The notes: generated by a model from the sequence alone, not told the origin. Counted from the first letter of the stretch, positions 18,117-28,640 are shown. The stretch is 64,000 bases of DNA from Stenotrophomonas maltophilia D457 (GCF_000284595.1 NC_017671.1:3319001-3383000); one strand, 5' to 3'. Numbers and translations are program-made.

Positions 18117-19474
18117 AGCATCTTGAGGTCGAATGCCGGGCGGGTAGCGGCGGGCAGCGCGTCACCGTACAGGTCGTGCTCGTCGCTCTCGGTGATTTCC
18201 ACGTCGACGAATTCGCCCACGCGCAGCGGCACCTGGTCGGCGTTCTGGATGTGCACCAGTCCGTCGATCTCCGGCGCATCGGCCCTGGAACGGGCCACGG
18301 CGATATCGCCTTCGATGGCGTCGACCAGGCACTGCTGCACGGTGCCGATCTTGGCCTCCAGGCGTGCGGCGGAGATCTGCGCCTGCTTCTCCATGAAGCG
18401 GGCCAGACGCTCCTGCTTCACTTCCTCCGGCACAGCATCGGGCAGATCGTTGGCGGTGGCCCCCTCGACCGGCGAATAGGCGAACGCGCCCACGCGATCC
18501 AGCTGCGCTTCGTCGAGGAACGACAGCAGTTCTTCGAACTCGGACTCGGTCTCGCCCGGGAAGCCGACGATGAAGGTCGAACGCACGGTGATGTCCGGCG
18601 CGATACGGCGCCAGTTCTGCACGCGCTCCAGGGTCTTCTCGACCGCACCGGGGCGCTTCATCAGGCGCAGGATGCGCGGACTCGCATGCTGGAACGGGAT
18701 GTCCAGGTACGGCAGGATGCGGTTCTCGGCCATCAGCGGCACCACTTCGTCCACGTGCGGATACGGGTAGACGTAGTGCATGCGCACCCACGCATCCAGC
18801 TCGGACAGGCCTTCGCACAGCGCCTTCAGGCGGGTCTGGTAGGCCTTGTTGCGCCACATCTTCTCGGCGTATTTCACGTCCACGCCGTAGGCCGAGGTGT
18901 CCTGCGACACCACCAGCAGTTCGCGCACGCCACCACGCACCAGGCGCTCGGCTTCGCGCAGCACCTCATCCACCGGGCGCGAGACCAGCTTGCCGCGCAT
19001 CGACGGAATGATGCAGAAGCTGCACGTGTGGTTGCAGCCTTCGGAAATCTTCAGGTAGGCGTAATGGCGCGGGGTCAGCTTGATGCCGTAGTCGGGCACC
19101 AGGTCCACGAACGGATCGTGCTTGGGCGGCAGTGCTTCATGCACCGCTTCCATCACGCTCTGGTAATCCTGCGGGCCGGACACCGCCAGCACGTTGGGGT
19201 ACGCCTCGCGGATCTGCTCAGGGCGCTTGCCCAGGCAGCCGGTGACGATGACCTTGCCGTTCTGGTTCATCGCCTCGCCAATGGCATCCAGCGACTCGGT
19301 CACCGCCGAATCGATGAAGCCACAGGTGTTGACCACCACCACGTCGGCCGAATCGTAGGACGGGACGATGTCGTAGCCTTCCGAGCGGAGCTGGGTGAGG
19401 ATGCGCTCGGAATCGACGAGGGCCTTCGGACAGCCAAGGCTGACGAAGCCGACTTTGGGGTTCAGCTGGGACAT
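18113..19474 (-). CDS. rimO: Ribosomal protein S12 methylthiotransferase
   Basis: RimO is a radical-SAM enzyme that methylthiolates an aspartate of ribosomal protein S12. The 453-residue product has the N-terminal UPF0004 cluster cysteines ([35 protein letters not shown]). The radical-SAM motif CNHTCSFC lies in [22 protein letters not shown]-terminal TRAM domain begins near residue 385. The motif [16 protein letters not shown] favours RimO over MiaB. The ATG at 19474 gives the standard [14 protein letters not shown] start. Confidence 0.96.
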   Translation of the reverse strand: MSQLNPKVGFVSLGCPKALVDSERILTQLRSEGYDIVPSYDSADVVVVNTCGFIDSAVTESLDAIGEAMNQNGKVIVTGCLGKRPEQIREAYPNVLAVSGPQDYQSVMEAVHEALPPKHDPFVDLVPDYGIKLTPRHYAYLKISEGCNHTCSFCIIPSMRGKLVSRPVDEVLREAERLVRGGVRELLVVSQDTSAYGVDVKYAEKMWRNKAYQTRLKALCEGLSELDAWVRMHYVYPYPHVDEVVPLMAENRILPYLDIPFQHASPRILRLMKRPGAVEKTLERVQNWRRIAPDITVRSTFIVGFPGETESEFEELLSFLDEAQLDRVGAFAYSPVEGATANDLPDAVPEEVKQERLARFMEKQAQISAARLEAKIGTVQQCLVDAIEGDIAVARSRADAPEIDGLVHIQNADQVPLRVGEFVDVEITESDEHDLYGDALPAATRPAFDLKML

Positions 19475-19662
19475 GGAATCGCGGGACTCTGGGGGCCTGG
19501 GCCCCTGCCGGCATGGCAGGGGTTCCTGGGGGCCGGGGCCTGAAAGGGCGCCAGTATACCGGGCTTCGGGCCAGCGCCCTGAATCGCCGCTGCCGCCTGC
19601 GGCGCCTGGCACGTGAAGGGTCAGTACCCGGTCATATCCAGCACCACTGCAACCGCCCGGTC

Positions 19663-19878
19663 TCAGCCAGCGGCTGCTTCAATGGGCAGCGCTTCTTCCA
19701 CCTCGATCGCCTCGAACCGGTACAGTGCCCCGAACTTCAAGGCATACGCATCCAGCGGCGATACCGGGATCACCATCTGCGGAAGAAGGTTCTCGCCCTC
19801 CGGCCGGAAATGCAGATTGACCACCCCCGACTGCTCCACTGCGCGGGTCAGCAGGACAAGACGTGCGTTGAACTTCAT
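19663..19878 (-). CDS. Small phage-associated protein, last gene of the tail module
   Basis: This 71-residue soluble protein starts [18 protein letters not shown]. It has no recognised family. GGAGATCCAAC precedes the ATG and is a good Shine-Dalgarno sequence. A terminator-like hairpin sits just upstream, between it and the fibre gene, and rimO follows on the same strand 189 bases downstream. Position after the fibre gene suggests a fibre accessory or tail-tip protein, but nothing in the sequence proves it. Confidence 0.6.
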   Translation of the reverse strand: MKFNARLVLLTRAVEQSGVVNLHFRPEGENLLPQMVIPVSPLDAYALKFGALYRFEAIEVEEALPIEAAAG

Positions 19879-19888
19879 GTTGGATCTC

Positions 19889-19913
19889 CAAAAAAAGGGC
19901 CGCATCCACCGGC
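19889..19913 (-). terminator. Intrinsic terminator between the fibre gene and the small last gene
   Basis: On the minus strand GGGCCGC pairs with GCGGCCC across a short loop and is followed by seven T residues. It lies in the leader of the 71-residue gene, immediately before that gene's ribosome-binding site. Confidence 0.7.
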
Positions 19914-19965
19914 GGCCCGAACGGTTTTCATGCAGGGCACCCACCGCGACGGGCAGGTGCACTGG

Positions 19966-22900
19966 TCACCACACGCCCATGCGCACGCGCAGGCGTCCGG
20001 CTTCGTCATAGACCCGCCAGTTGCCATCGCTGTACTCGGTACGACGCCCGCCACCGGGGGCACTGACACTGAACGCGTCGGCCACCACATCGAAACGCGA
20101 GACCTGGCCGCTGGACGCCAGTTGCACGCCCCCTACCCGGCCATCTGCACGGACGTTGACCGACCACTGCGCGGAAGACTCGGTGCCTCCGGCCGACCAG
20201 GTGGGCGGGGCGGTTGCTGCCGCGTCCACCTGGCTGAGCATCGGGCGGAACATCCAGAAATAGGGCGTGTTTCCACCGGTGCCGATCACGATCACGCGAA
20301 AGCGAGCGAAGGTCGCCGTGGCGGGCGCCTTGGTGATCAGGAACGTGCGCGTCAAGCGGTCGAGCGTGATCGGGGTTCCGGTATCGCTCCTCACGCCCGG
20401 GCTGTGCACCAGCCCCAGGTGATTGCCGGCCGCATCGAAGAACGTCATCTCCAGCTTGGCTTCCACGCGATGGGTATTGATCCAGGCGGACGCGCAATAG
20501 GTCTTGCCGCCTTCGATGGCGATGTCGTACTCGGTTCCCCACCATGCCATTTCGCCTGCTGCGACGACGCCGGGCGTCACCGCGCCCAGCCCGAAGATCC
20601 CCTGCGGATGCCAGTTGTCATCGCCGGTGGGGTTGCCCAGTTCGGTCCACCGCCCGTTCGGATTACTGCCCCAGCCCCACCCCGAGCGCTGCCAGAAGGG
20701 GAACGTGGTGTTCATCAGCAGGTTGCCACCGGCGCCCAGATTCTTGACCTGCGCCTGCATGCTGGTGACCACGGCTGCATCCGCCTTGCCACCCAGTGAG
20801 GCCTGCACGCCATCGATCCGCCCGGACAGCGCGGTCAGTTGCGTACCCTGCTGGCTGACCTGGCTGTTCAGCTGCGAGAAGCCGCTGGCCGATACATCGC
20901 CCACCTGGGTCTTGAGCTGGGTCAGGTCACGCGCGGTGGTGTCCAGCTTGGTGCCCTGCTGGCTTACCGAGGTGCTCAGCCCCGTGATGGCCGAGGCATT
21001 GGCATCGTTGGCCACCTGGTCGGTGATGTCATAGACCTGGACGCTGTCCACCCGCACCTGACCGTTGTCGGGATGAACATAGAGGTTCAAGCGCCAGGCA
21101 TCGATGCCGCTGTTGAAGGCATCGAAGTCGAACGATCGGGTCTCGAACGCCTCCACCGCGAACACGGCACGCAGATCCTGGTAGGACTGCTGGCCTGCCG
21201 CATTCTTGCGATACATCCGCACCAGCAGATTGTTGGCGCCGCCAGCACCGCAGGCGCGGACGATCACCCGCAGGCGGCGCGCGCCGTTGATCGGCACCCA
21301 TTTGCCACCGTTGGCCTGCAGGGTCGGATTCACGTTCGTGTAGCGGTTGAGCAGCACACCTGGGCGTCCGTCGCCGTTGACCGTACTCCACACCGCCCCA
21401 TTGGCCACCGCCGATGCCGTCCACCCCCCCAGCCCTTCGGCGAAGTCGGGATTGGGCAGCAGGCCGCTTCCGGTGTTGAGCACGCCCTTCAGCCCGCTGG
21501 ACAGGTCGGTGAGCTGCTGCGCCTGCGCGTCGACCTTCGTGCCCTGCCGATCGACTTTGGTGGTCAGCGCGGTCACCGCGGTGGCCGTGGCAGCGGCGCT
21601 CTGCTGCGCGGCGTAGGCGTCGGTGACATCGATCATGCGGATGTCGTCCACCTGCACGCGCACGCCCACTTCGCGCGCACCACTTCCTCCCGGAATGCTG
21701 ACCAGCATCCGCCACTTCGCCGCAGACGCGGCGGTGTCCAGGTAACCGCTGACCTTGGTCCAGCCATCCCTGCGCAGCGAGGCCAGTGCGTAAGCCTGCA
21801 AGGGCCACGAATTCTCCGCGTTGGCTTCGTTGGTGGTCTGCCAGCCCACCCGGATGGAACCACCAGTCGGCTGGATACTGTCCGGATGCAGGCGGGCGTA
21901 GTACTCCACATAGATGCGGCGATTGCCGGTGATGGGGGTCCACTGCCCGAAGTACAGGTCCGCATTGGTGTTCGGGCTGGTGTTGGCCGCAACGTTCACG
22001 TCCAGACCGCGCTCACCGGTCCGGCGAGCATCGGCGCGGACGGTGTAGATCGTGCCCGCCGCACTGCCCAGCAGCTGGCCATCCTGGAACGTTTCGAACG
22101 CACCCAGCGGGAACAGGCTGTCGCTGCCATTGAGGACCGACTGCACGTCCGACTGCAGCTTGAGCACACTGGACGCACTGCTGGTGACACGATCGCCCAG
22201 CTGCACCACGTCGCTGCGCAGGTTGGCGATGGCCGTCGCGTTGCCGGCGATGTCCTGCGCATCGGTGATGTCGTAGAACTCGATCCGGTCGAACAGCACC
22301 TTGCCGCCGGCGTTGGTCAGATGCACCTGCGGCATGATCTCGTTGCGATCCTGCGCAGCAGACCATTCGGCCGTGTAGGTTTTCCAGGACGCATCGGACA
22401 GGTTCAGCGTCACGTCGGCGTGGCTTTCGCCTGTACCCGTGGTTCGCACGCGCAACCGGCAGACCAGGGTCGCCGTCGCATCGTCGAAGGCGCGGGCGAC
22501 CATCACCAGGCGGTACCGCCGCGACCTGCCGGCAACAACGGGCAGCCACCGCGCGTCATTGGCCGTGATGGCCGGATTCTGCCCGGCCTGCGGCCCATGC
22601 GTCATCAGCAACGCATCACCACTCTGGCCCGATGCCTTCACCCACTCCACGGTGTTGGCCGACACGGTACGGGTCAGCGTCCACCAGGCGGCACTGCCAG
22701 CAAAGTTACTGTTGCGCAGCACGTTGTCGCTGCTGGTCACCGAGGTGTCGACCCGCGCGGCCAGGCTGGTCAGGCTGTCGGCGGCGGACACCAGGTCGGT
22801 ACCGAGCTTGCTGACGTCGGTGCGCAGCCCGGTCAATGCGTCCGCATTGCTCCGCGCCGTACGATCGAGCATCGACGAATCCTGCGATCCGGTCGGCACG

Positions 22901-25900
22901 CCATTGAGCACGGTGACGGTCATTTCCACCCACATGCCAGTACGGCCGGTCTCCGGCAAGGGCGACAGGATCTGCCTGCCACCGCCGGCACCACTCCTGC
23001 GCCGCCCGATCATCACCAGCATCCGCGACCCCGACAGGGCCGCCAGGTTTTCCTGTGACAGGCCCGCGTCCAGCAGGCGGCTGCGCAGGCCACTGGTGTC
23101 GCTGTTGCTGGCACTACTGATCGCCCCCACTGCATCGGACGTATAGGCAATGAAGTACTGGTTGTCCTTCAGCGTCTGGTCGTACCAGGTGTTGAAGCGG
23201 GCCGACTCGCTCTGCAGATTGCCATGGGTATCGAACACCGCCGTATCGGTGATGCTGTTGTCCGCATTGATGATGCCCACCCGCAGCCCCCGGTTGGCGC
23301 CCATGCCCGGCACGATGCTGCCATTGGCACGGTACACACCCGATGCTCGGGGGCCACCGGTGGGCCAGGCGAGGATATGTGCGTTGGCGATGATGTTGTA
23401 GGCCACCATGTTGCCGATGCCCGAGGCCAGCCGGGTGACGTCCTCGGCGGCACTGCTCAGCTTGCCATCGATCTGTTCCACCCTGGTCGACAGGCCACTG
23501 ACCGCCGCAGCGTTCGCGTCGACATCGGTCACATCCTCCACCCACAGATCGTCCAGCCACAACGTGCCGGCCGTGCCATTGCGATTGATCGTGACCTTGA
23601 TGCCCTGCACCGTGCCGGTAGGCGGCAACGTCACGAAGGTCTCGGTCTTGACCCAGTCCGCCGATTTCGGGAACGACTGCGTGGCGCCGCCCATCAGGTT
23701 GCCGTTGTGGTCGGCGACGCGCAGCTTGGTATTGTCGGCGGTGCCGTCGAAGTCCTCGCTGGTCCGCGTCCAGCACGACACCCGATAGCGACGGCCGGCG
23801 GTCAGGGTGATGACGCGCCCCTCATTGACCGCGGCGCTGACCACCGTATTGCTTCCGCCCGCATAGGGCTCCGCCTTCCAGCACAGGCTGTTGCCGCGGC
23901 CCTCGCGCACCACCGATGCTGCGGTGGTGTTGAAGAACGTCCAGCCGGTGCCAGCGCCCAGGTTGAAGTCGCCATTGAGCGCGAGGTTGCTGCCCGCGCC
24001 CATCACCGCTTCCATGCGACTCTTCAGCTGCACCAGGTCCTGGCTGCTGCTGGTAACCCGGCCATCGAGCTGCCCGACTTCGGTCTTCAACGCATTGAAG
24101 GCGCTGGATCCGATCTTGTCCCCCATCGTGGCATCGAGGCTGTCCACGCGCCGCCCCAGCGCGGTGTCAGCGGTCACCATCGCCTGCTGCAGGCTGCTGA
24201 CACTGGCACTGGTGGCCAGCGCGCCGGTGCCTGCCGGCATCCGTGCCTGGAGTGCCTGGATCGACTGCGCGTTGACCTGGTCGCCACTCAGCCGTGCGGT
24301 CTTCTCGGCCGCGATCAGGCCCTGGCTGACCCCTGCCAGGTCACCGCCCTCGTAGCTGCCGCGCAACTGCACGGCCAGCGACTCGCGCCGGCCCGCTTCG
24401 CTGCTGTCTGCTGCGACGCGTGCAGTGGCTTCGTCCTGCAGCATGGCCACCGACGCACCCGGCGTCGGGCGGCCGATCGCCACCCAGTCCAGCAGGAAGT
24501 AGTCGGCATCGGTCTGCGCCTTGGACAGATCCAGGCGGATCTGGTCGACGATGGTCCCGTTCCATGGAATGTTGTCCACGTCCAGCGTCGCGATGCCGTT
24601 GCTGTCATAGCTTGGCTCCGCGAACTGCACCATGCGTGCGTTGTCCCACGACTGGCCGGGACCATTCCACAGCAGGCGCCCGTCCCAGGCAGGACTGCCC
24701 ACCTTGCGGATGCGCAGCTTGACGAAGCGGTGCGCCGCGCCCTGGACATCCTGGCCGCGCGGGCTCGTCACGAAGGCGTCGCTGGCATGGTTGGCCGGGC
24801 GCAGCCAGCCCTCCACCAGCGTCGGACTGCCGCCATTCGCGCCCCAACCTTCCACGCTGCTGTCGAAGTACCAGATGCGCTTGCTGTCGAACTGCACGCC
24901 ACTGCCTGCCGACAGCTGGCTCACCATGCGGGTCAGGTTCTCCACATCCGACCGGCGCTCGCTGGTTTCGCGGGTCACCGCCGTGGTCAGCTCGGTGCGG
25001 GTATTCAGATCGCCGGCAGCACGGTCCAGCACTTCGCGCGCCAGGCCATCGGTGTTCGCCTTGAGCGCCTGCGCCTGCTGGTCCAGCCGTTCGGCCTGGC
25101 CGGCAAGTCGTTGGGCGCTGGCGGTGATCTGGTCCTGCAGGCGCAGCGATTCGCTACGCAGCGCCTCGGCTGCACGGGTGGCGGCGGCCAGGTCGCTGTC
25201 GATGCGGGCGTTGATTTCCTTGCCCAGGTCCTGCTTGACCGATTCGACCACACCGCCGATTCCCTCCAGCGTCTGCCCGGTATTGCGCCCCAGCGAGCGT
25301 CGCAGGTAGCGGGCACCGACGGACAGCACGCCAGCGGTGTTGCGACTGCGGCACGCAAACGTCCAGCTGCCCGCCTCTGGCAATACAGCTTCGATTGCGG
25401 AGGTGAAGAAGCCACCGGCATCGCCCAGCGGGGTCATGTGCTCCCACAGCGGGTTGTCGATACTGCCGGCGGTATAGCGGATTTCCACGCCGGCGAAATC
25501 AGCCGACTGCACGGTGTCGCCGGAGAAGCCCCACACATACCGGCGCACGCCACCGCTGAGCTCTTCGATGTCGAACAGATCGACCAGGACCGGCGGCGCA
25601 TCGGCACCCAGCGTGGTGTACTGGGTGGACACGGCAACGCCGGCACGGCCATCGGGGCTGTACGGACGAACGACCACCGGATAGGTACCCGCTCCGGGAA
25701 TCGCCCAGCTCGCTGATCGCGTGGTGGTGCGTGCCACTTCCTCCAGCGCGGCATTGCCGTCTGGATCGGACAGGACCCGCGTTTCGCCGGTGGGTCCACT
25801 GATATCGAAGCTGGCCTGCAGTTCGGTATGCACGCTGCCACCCCGGCTGACCTGGCGCTCGACCACCTTCAGATTGCTGGCCACCGGCCGGGTCTGCAGC

Positions 25901-28254
25901 GAGGATTCATTCGACGGCGGCACATACTGCCCGGTCCGCACGTAGTGCCAGAACTCGGGCCCCTCCTGCACCACCTCCACCGCGGCGCCCTTCAGGTCAC
26001 CTTCCGGGCGGATGCCGGTCACGCGCACGCGGGTACCCGGCGTCTGCTTGAAGTCGTAGATCCAGATCGTGTCGTGTGCAGGATTGCCGTCGTTGTGGCC
26101 CGGCAGCGGTGCATCTGCCGGCCACGGATCGGCCAGCACCAGCCTGTCACTTGGCTCAGCGCCCGGAACCACGCGCAGTACGCGGTAGACACGCTCGCCT
26201 GGAATACGCAGGCCGATGAACGCACTGCCCAGCGAAGGTGCCGGGACCGTCTCGTCCAGTTGCAGCGTGGCAACGCCTGCAGCGTCGACGGCGGCATCGA
26301 TCAGGCGGCCACCGAAGCCCCACTGGGTAAGGTCGTGCTGCAACGCCAGCACCGACAACCGCGAGTAGGCCAGGTGCTCGATGTCGGTGCTGTAGCTGAT
26401 CGACTTGTATTGATAGACGCTCTGCGCCAGATGCCAACGCGCCAGCATCGCGGCATGGGCTTCGGAGCTGACGCCCTCACCGGTGATCTTGGCCGGATTG
26501 AGCATCACCTCCACGCCCGGCGCCGGCACGCGCAGCGTCGCCGCCTTCCAGGTGCGGCGGTCCAGGTAGCTGTACTCGATGCCGTCGGCAGCGTTGGCCA
26601 GGGTGTAATCGACCTGGAACTGGCCCTTCTTGATCGTGGCCATGTTGACCACGCCGGACAGGGGCTGCTCATCGGCCGCCCAGGCCACGCCCAGCCGGCC
26701 CTTGGCCCAGGTCACCTGGCCGAAGCCGGCCAGCGCGATGGCGTCGAGCACTGCCTGGTGGCTGCGCACCTCGGTCAGCCAGTAGTCGTAGCCCAGCGCG
26801 TTGTCCGCGCAGTGCAGCATGAAGGCTTTCAGGCTTTCGATATCGATGCGCCGGTCGGCCATGCCCAGGCCGGCGATGCGCTTGCCGTTCTCATCATGGA
26901 TGCCACGCGCGTAGGCCAGGATCTGTGCGCCCGGGTTGCTGGTTTCCTCGGTCACCCAGCCGGCCGCTTCACCCTTCCACACCGGAATCGGTCGCGCATG
27001 AGCCACGCAGCGGATCTCATCCGGGGTGCCATTGAGCTGGCCGGACGCCTTCATCTGCAGGCCGATGGCAGGAATGCCGGCATGGCTGGCGTCGTCGCGC
27101 TGCACGCTGACCAGCGTGGTCCAGGTGAAATTCGCCTGCGCGCCACTGCCATCGGTGTTCTGCCCGGCCACGCGTACGCGCACGTCGTACTGGCCCAGCT
27201 CCACGTCGCGGCCGTAGCTGACGCGGCGCGCCTTCTGCGTGCGTCCCACGACGCTGTAATTGCCGAACGACTGCCAGGCATCGGAGCCGACCGGCCGGTA
27301 CTGGATCTGGATCTGCTCGCGGTTGTCCTTGTCCTTGCCCTTGGACGTGGTATCCCACAGCCGGAACTCGATGTTCACCTGCAGGCGCAGAGAGTCAGCG
27401 GAGCTGGTGCGCTCCACCCACGGGCTGGCCACGTGCTTGGCATCGCTGCCGGTATCGAGCAGCTGCGCGCCTTCAATCACATCAGCGTTGCTGTACAGCG
27501 GAATCGCTTCGTCGGGCATCTGCGGGAAGCCGCGGAACCAGGTGCGCACGCCTTCGTAGCTGGACAGCGCCGAATCACCGTTCTGCAGGGCCTCCACCCG
27601 GCCAACGTTGATGCCCGGGCTGAGGGTCAGGCCGACGTACTGCTCATCGCCCTCGAACCAGGTATAGGGGCGGCTGATCAGGTCCGGAGCGAGGCGCGTG
27701 GAACCGAACAGCAGGCCCAGCGGTTCATAGGCGCGCACACGGTTGCGCGGCGCTGCCAGGGAATACGCCGTGTCGGCGACACCGCCACCGCCACCTGCAC
27801 GGGGAGGCTTCGGGCCCAGCACCTTGTTGATCAGCACGCTGCCGGCAACATAGACCGCCGACGCCAGCGCGGTGCCGTAGGTGGCGCTGAGCCCCGCAAC
27901 GGCGCCTGCGCCCCACGCGGAACCGGCCACCAGCGTGCCGATGCCGAAGGTGAAATAGGTCAGCGCGATCATCGCCACCAGCGGAATCACCGCCTTGCCC
28001 ACCACGCTGCGCACTTCGATCAACTGGCCATGGCGCGGTCGCGTGTGCATCCACTGCTCGCGCGGCACCTCCAGCCCGTCAACGCAGACCTGCCATGCGC
28101 GGCCATCGAGCCCGTCTACATGGCGCATGAGGAATGCGTACAGGCTTTCACCCGGGCGCAGTTCGACCGGCACGTTGCGCTGGCCATCCAGCAGCACCGG
28201 GTGCGGGGTGATGATGAGGCGGCCGTCGACCGCCGGTTGTGGTGTCAGTTCCAT
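19966..28254 (-). CDS. Giant phage tail-tip/fibre protein (lambda I+J-like host-specificity protein, 2762 residues)
   Basis: Residues 1-80 are a small globular domain. Residues 85-150 are strongly hydrophobic (AVIPLVAMIALTYFTFGIG), like the C-terminus of lambda gpI, and seem fused to the J-like part. About 180-780 is the tail-hub region (LTLSPGINVGRVEALQNGDS; IDIESLKAFMLHCADNALGY). Fibronectin-like domains follow to about 985, then a coiled coil at about 990-1115. From there to about 2690 runs a string of beta-sandwich, carbohydrate-binding-like modules separated by short coiled-coil linkers. Modules begin near 1116, 1423, 1614, 1840, 2043, 2260 and 2506. The part near 1650-1750 resembles the ILEI domain. 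The C-terminus (about 2690-2762) has the DUF1983-like end RVRMGVW. The gene is three times the length of lambda J and starts inside the NlpC/P60 gene. Receptor type is inferred to be a glycan. Confidence 0.88.
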   Translation of the reverse strand: MELTPQPAVDGRLIITPHPVLLDGQRNVPVELRPGESLYAFLMRHVDGLDGRAWQVCVDGLEVPREQWMHTRPRHGQLIEVRSVVGKAVIPLVAMIALTYFTFGIGTLVAGSAWGAGAVAGLSATYGTALASAVYVAGSVLINKVLGPKPPRAGGGGGVADTAYSLAAPRNRVRAYEPLGLLFGSTRLAPDLISRPYTWFEGDEQYVGLTLSPGINVGRVEALQNGDSALSSYEGVRTWFRGFPQMPDEAIPLYSNADVIEGAQLLDTGSDAKHVASPWVERTSSADSLRLQVNIEFRLWDTTSKGKDKDNREQIQIQYRPVGSDAWQSFGNYSVVGRTQKARRVSYGRDVELGQYDVRVRVAGQNTDGSGAQANFTWTTLVSVQRDDASHAGIPAIGLQMKASGQLNGTPDEIRCVAHARPIPVWKGEAAGWVTEETSNPGAQILAYARGIHDENGKRIAGLGMADRRIDIESLKAFMLHCADNALGYDYWLTEVRSHQAVLDAIALAGFGQVTWAKGRLGVAWAADEQPLSGVVNMATIKKGQFQVDYTLANAADGIEYSYLDRRTWKAATLRVPAPGVEVMLNPAKITGEGVSSEAHAAMLARWHLAQSVYQYKSISYSTDIEHLAYSRLSVLALQHDLTQWGFGGRLIDAAVDAAGVATLQLDETVPAPSLGSAFIGLRIPGERVYRVLRVVPGAEPSDRLVLADPWPADAPLPGHNDGNPAHDTIWIYDFKQTPGTRVRVTGIRPEGDLKGAAVEVVQEGPEFWHYVRTGQYVPPSNESSLQTRPVASNLKVVERQVSRGGSVHTELQASFDISGPTGETRVLSDPDGNAALEEVARTTTRSASWAIPGAGTYPVVVRPYSPDGRAGVAVSTQYTTLGADAPPVLVDLFDIEELSGGVRRYVWGFSGDTVQSADFAGVEIRYTAGSIDNPLWEHMTPLGDAGGFFTSAIEAVLPEAGSWTFACRSRNTAGVLSVGARYLRRSLGRNTGQTLEGIGGVVESVKQDLGKEINARIDSDLAAATRAAEALRSESLRLQDQITASAQRLAGQAERLDQQAQALKANTDGLAREVLDRAAGDLNTRTELTTAVTRETSERRSDVENLTRMVSQLSAGSGVQFDSKRIWYFDSSVEGWGANGGSPTLVEGWLRPANHASDAFVTSPRGQDVQGAAHRFVKLRIRKVGSPAWDGRLLWNGPGQSWDNARMVQFAEPSYDSNGIATLDVDNIPWNGTIVDQIRLDLSKAQTDADYFLLDWVAIGRPTPGASVAMLQDEATARVAADSSEAGRRESLAVQLRGSYEGGDLAGVSQGLIAAEKTARLSGDQVNAQSIQALQARMPAGTGALATSASVSSLQQAMVTADTALGRRVDSLDATMGDKIGSSAFNALKTEVGQLDGRVTSSSQDLVQLKSRMEAVMGAGSNLALNGDFNLGAGTGWTFFNTTAASVVREGRGNSLCWKAEPYAGGSNTVVSAAVNEGRVITLTAGRRYRVSCWTRTSEDFDGTADNTKLRVADHNGNLMGGATQSFPKSADWVKTETFVTLPPTGTVQGIKVTINRNGTAGTLWLDDLWVEDVTDVDANAAAVSGLSTRVEQIDGKLSSAAEDVTRLASGIGNMVAYNIIANAHILAWPTGGPRASGVYRANGSIVPGMGANRGLRVGIINADNSITDTAVFDTHGNLQSESARFNTWYDQTLKDNQYFIAYTSDAVGAISSASNSDTSGLRSRLLDAGLSQENLAALSGSRMLVMIGRRRSGAGGGRQILSPLPETGRTGMWVEMTVTVLNGVPTGSQDSSMLDRTARSNADALTGLRTDVSKLGTDLVSAADSLTSLAARVDTSVTSSDNVLRNSNFAGSAAWWTLTRTVSANTVEWVKASGQSGDALLMTHGPQAGQNPAITANDARWLPVVAGRSRRYRLVMVARAFDDATATLVCRLRVRTTGTGESHADVTLNLSDASWKTYTAEWSAAQDRNEIMPQVHLTNAGGKVLFDRIEFYDITDAQDIAGNATAIANLRSDVVQLGDRVTSSASSVLKLQSDVQSVLNGSDSLFPLGAFETFQDGQLLGSAAGTIYTVRADARRTGERGLDVNVAANTSPNTNADLYFGQWTPITGNRRIYVEYYARLHPDSIQPTGGSIRVGWQTTNEANAENSWPLQAYALASLRRDGWTKVSGYLDTAASAAKWRMLVSIPGGSGAREVGVRVQVDDIRMIDVTDAYAAQQSAAATATAVTALTTKVDRQGTKVDAQAQQLTDLSSGLKGVLNTGSGLLPNPDFAEGLGGWTASAVANGAVWSTVNGDGRPGVLLNRYTNVNPTLQANGGKWVPINGARRLRVIVRACGAGGANNLLVRMYRKNAAGQQSYQDLRAVFAVEAFETRSFDFDAFNSGIDAWRLNLYVHPDNGQVRVDSVQVYDITDQVANDANASAITGLSTSVSQQGTKLDTTARDLTQLKTQVGDVSASGFSQLNSQVSQQGTQLTALSGRIDGVQASLGGKADAAVVTSMQAQVKNLGAGGNLLMNTTFPFWQRSGWGWGSNPNGRWTELGNPTGDDNWHPQGIFGLGAVTPGVVAAGEMAWWGTEYDIAIEGGKTYCASAWINTHRVEAKLEMTFFDAAGNHLGLVHSPGVRSDTGTPITLDRLTRTFLITKAPATATFARFRVIVIGTGGNTPYFWMFRPMLSQVDAAATAPPTWSAGGTESSAQWSVNVRADGRVGGVQLASSGQVSRFDVVADAFSVSAPGGGRRTEYSDGNWRVYDEAGRLRVRMGVW

Positions 28255-28640
28255 GCGTAGTATCCCTCGATCCTCAGCCCAAATCCGGGCAGGTCACGAA
28301 CGCGGTGCAGCACGCTGCAGCCGTTCGTTTCGTTGCTGTGCAAGACCCAGCCCTCATGAGCCAGGAAAAAGAAAACCCCGGCGTGGCCGGGGTTGTGTTG
28401 TCCGCGTTCGATCATCAGTACCAGGTCGCCGTCCTGTGGAGGGCCCTCGCGAGGTACCGCCTGCGCGCGCGACAATGCGCCCAGCTCGGCCGAGCCGCGC
28501 CGCCCGCGCGGCCGGCGTCCGGGCAGTGCCACTTCACGGGCGAACAGCGCCCGCTGCACCTGCATCACCAGGTCGGCGCAGTCGCACGCTGCTTCGTCAT
28601 AGGGGATGCCCACCCATCGCTCGACGTCGACCAGGCGCAT
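28245..28640 (-). CDS. Phage tail NlpC/P60-type peptidoglycan hydrolase (lambda K-like)
   Basis: This 131-residue protein has a C40 peptidase core. The nucleophile Cys is in YDEAACDCADLVMQVQ near residue 19, His in NPGHAGVFFFL near 90, and a third polar residue in WVLHSNET. Tail-tip proteins of this kind open the cell wall during DNA injection. The ATG is coupled to the DUF1833 gene (ATGA overlap), and the 3' end overlaps the fibre start by 10 bases. This is the usual place of gpK just before I/J in lambdoid tails. Confidence 0.82.
   Translation of the reverse strand: MRLVDVERWVGIPYDEAACDCADLVMQVQRALFAREVALPGRRPRGRRGSAELGALSRAQAVPREGPPQDGDLVLMIERGQHNPGHAGVFFFLAHEGWVLHSNETNGCSVLHRVRDLPGFGLRIEGYYAWN

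Noticed and set aside
23224..28260. Two plus-strand open frames of about 800 codons each inside the fibre gene
   Set aside because: Composition is that of antisense shadows (Arg/His/Gly/Ala); the minus-strand fibre has consistent modules and its neighbours are on the same strand.
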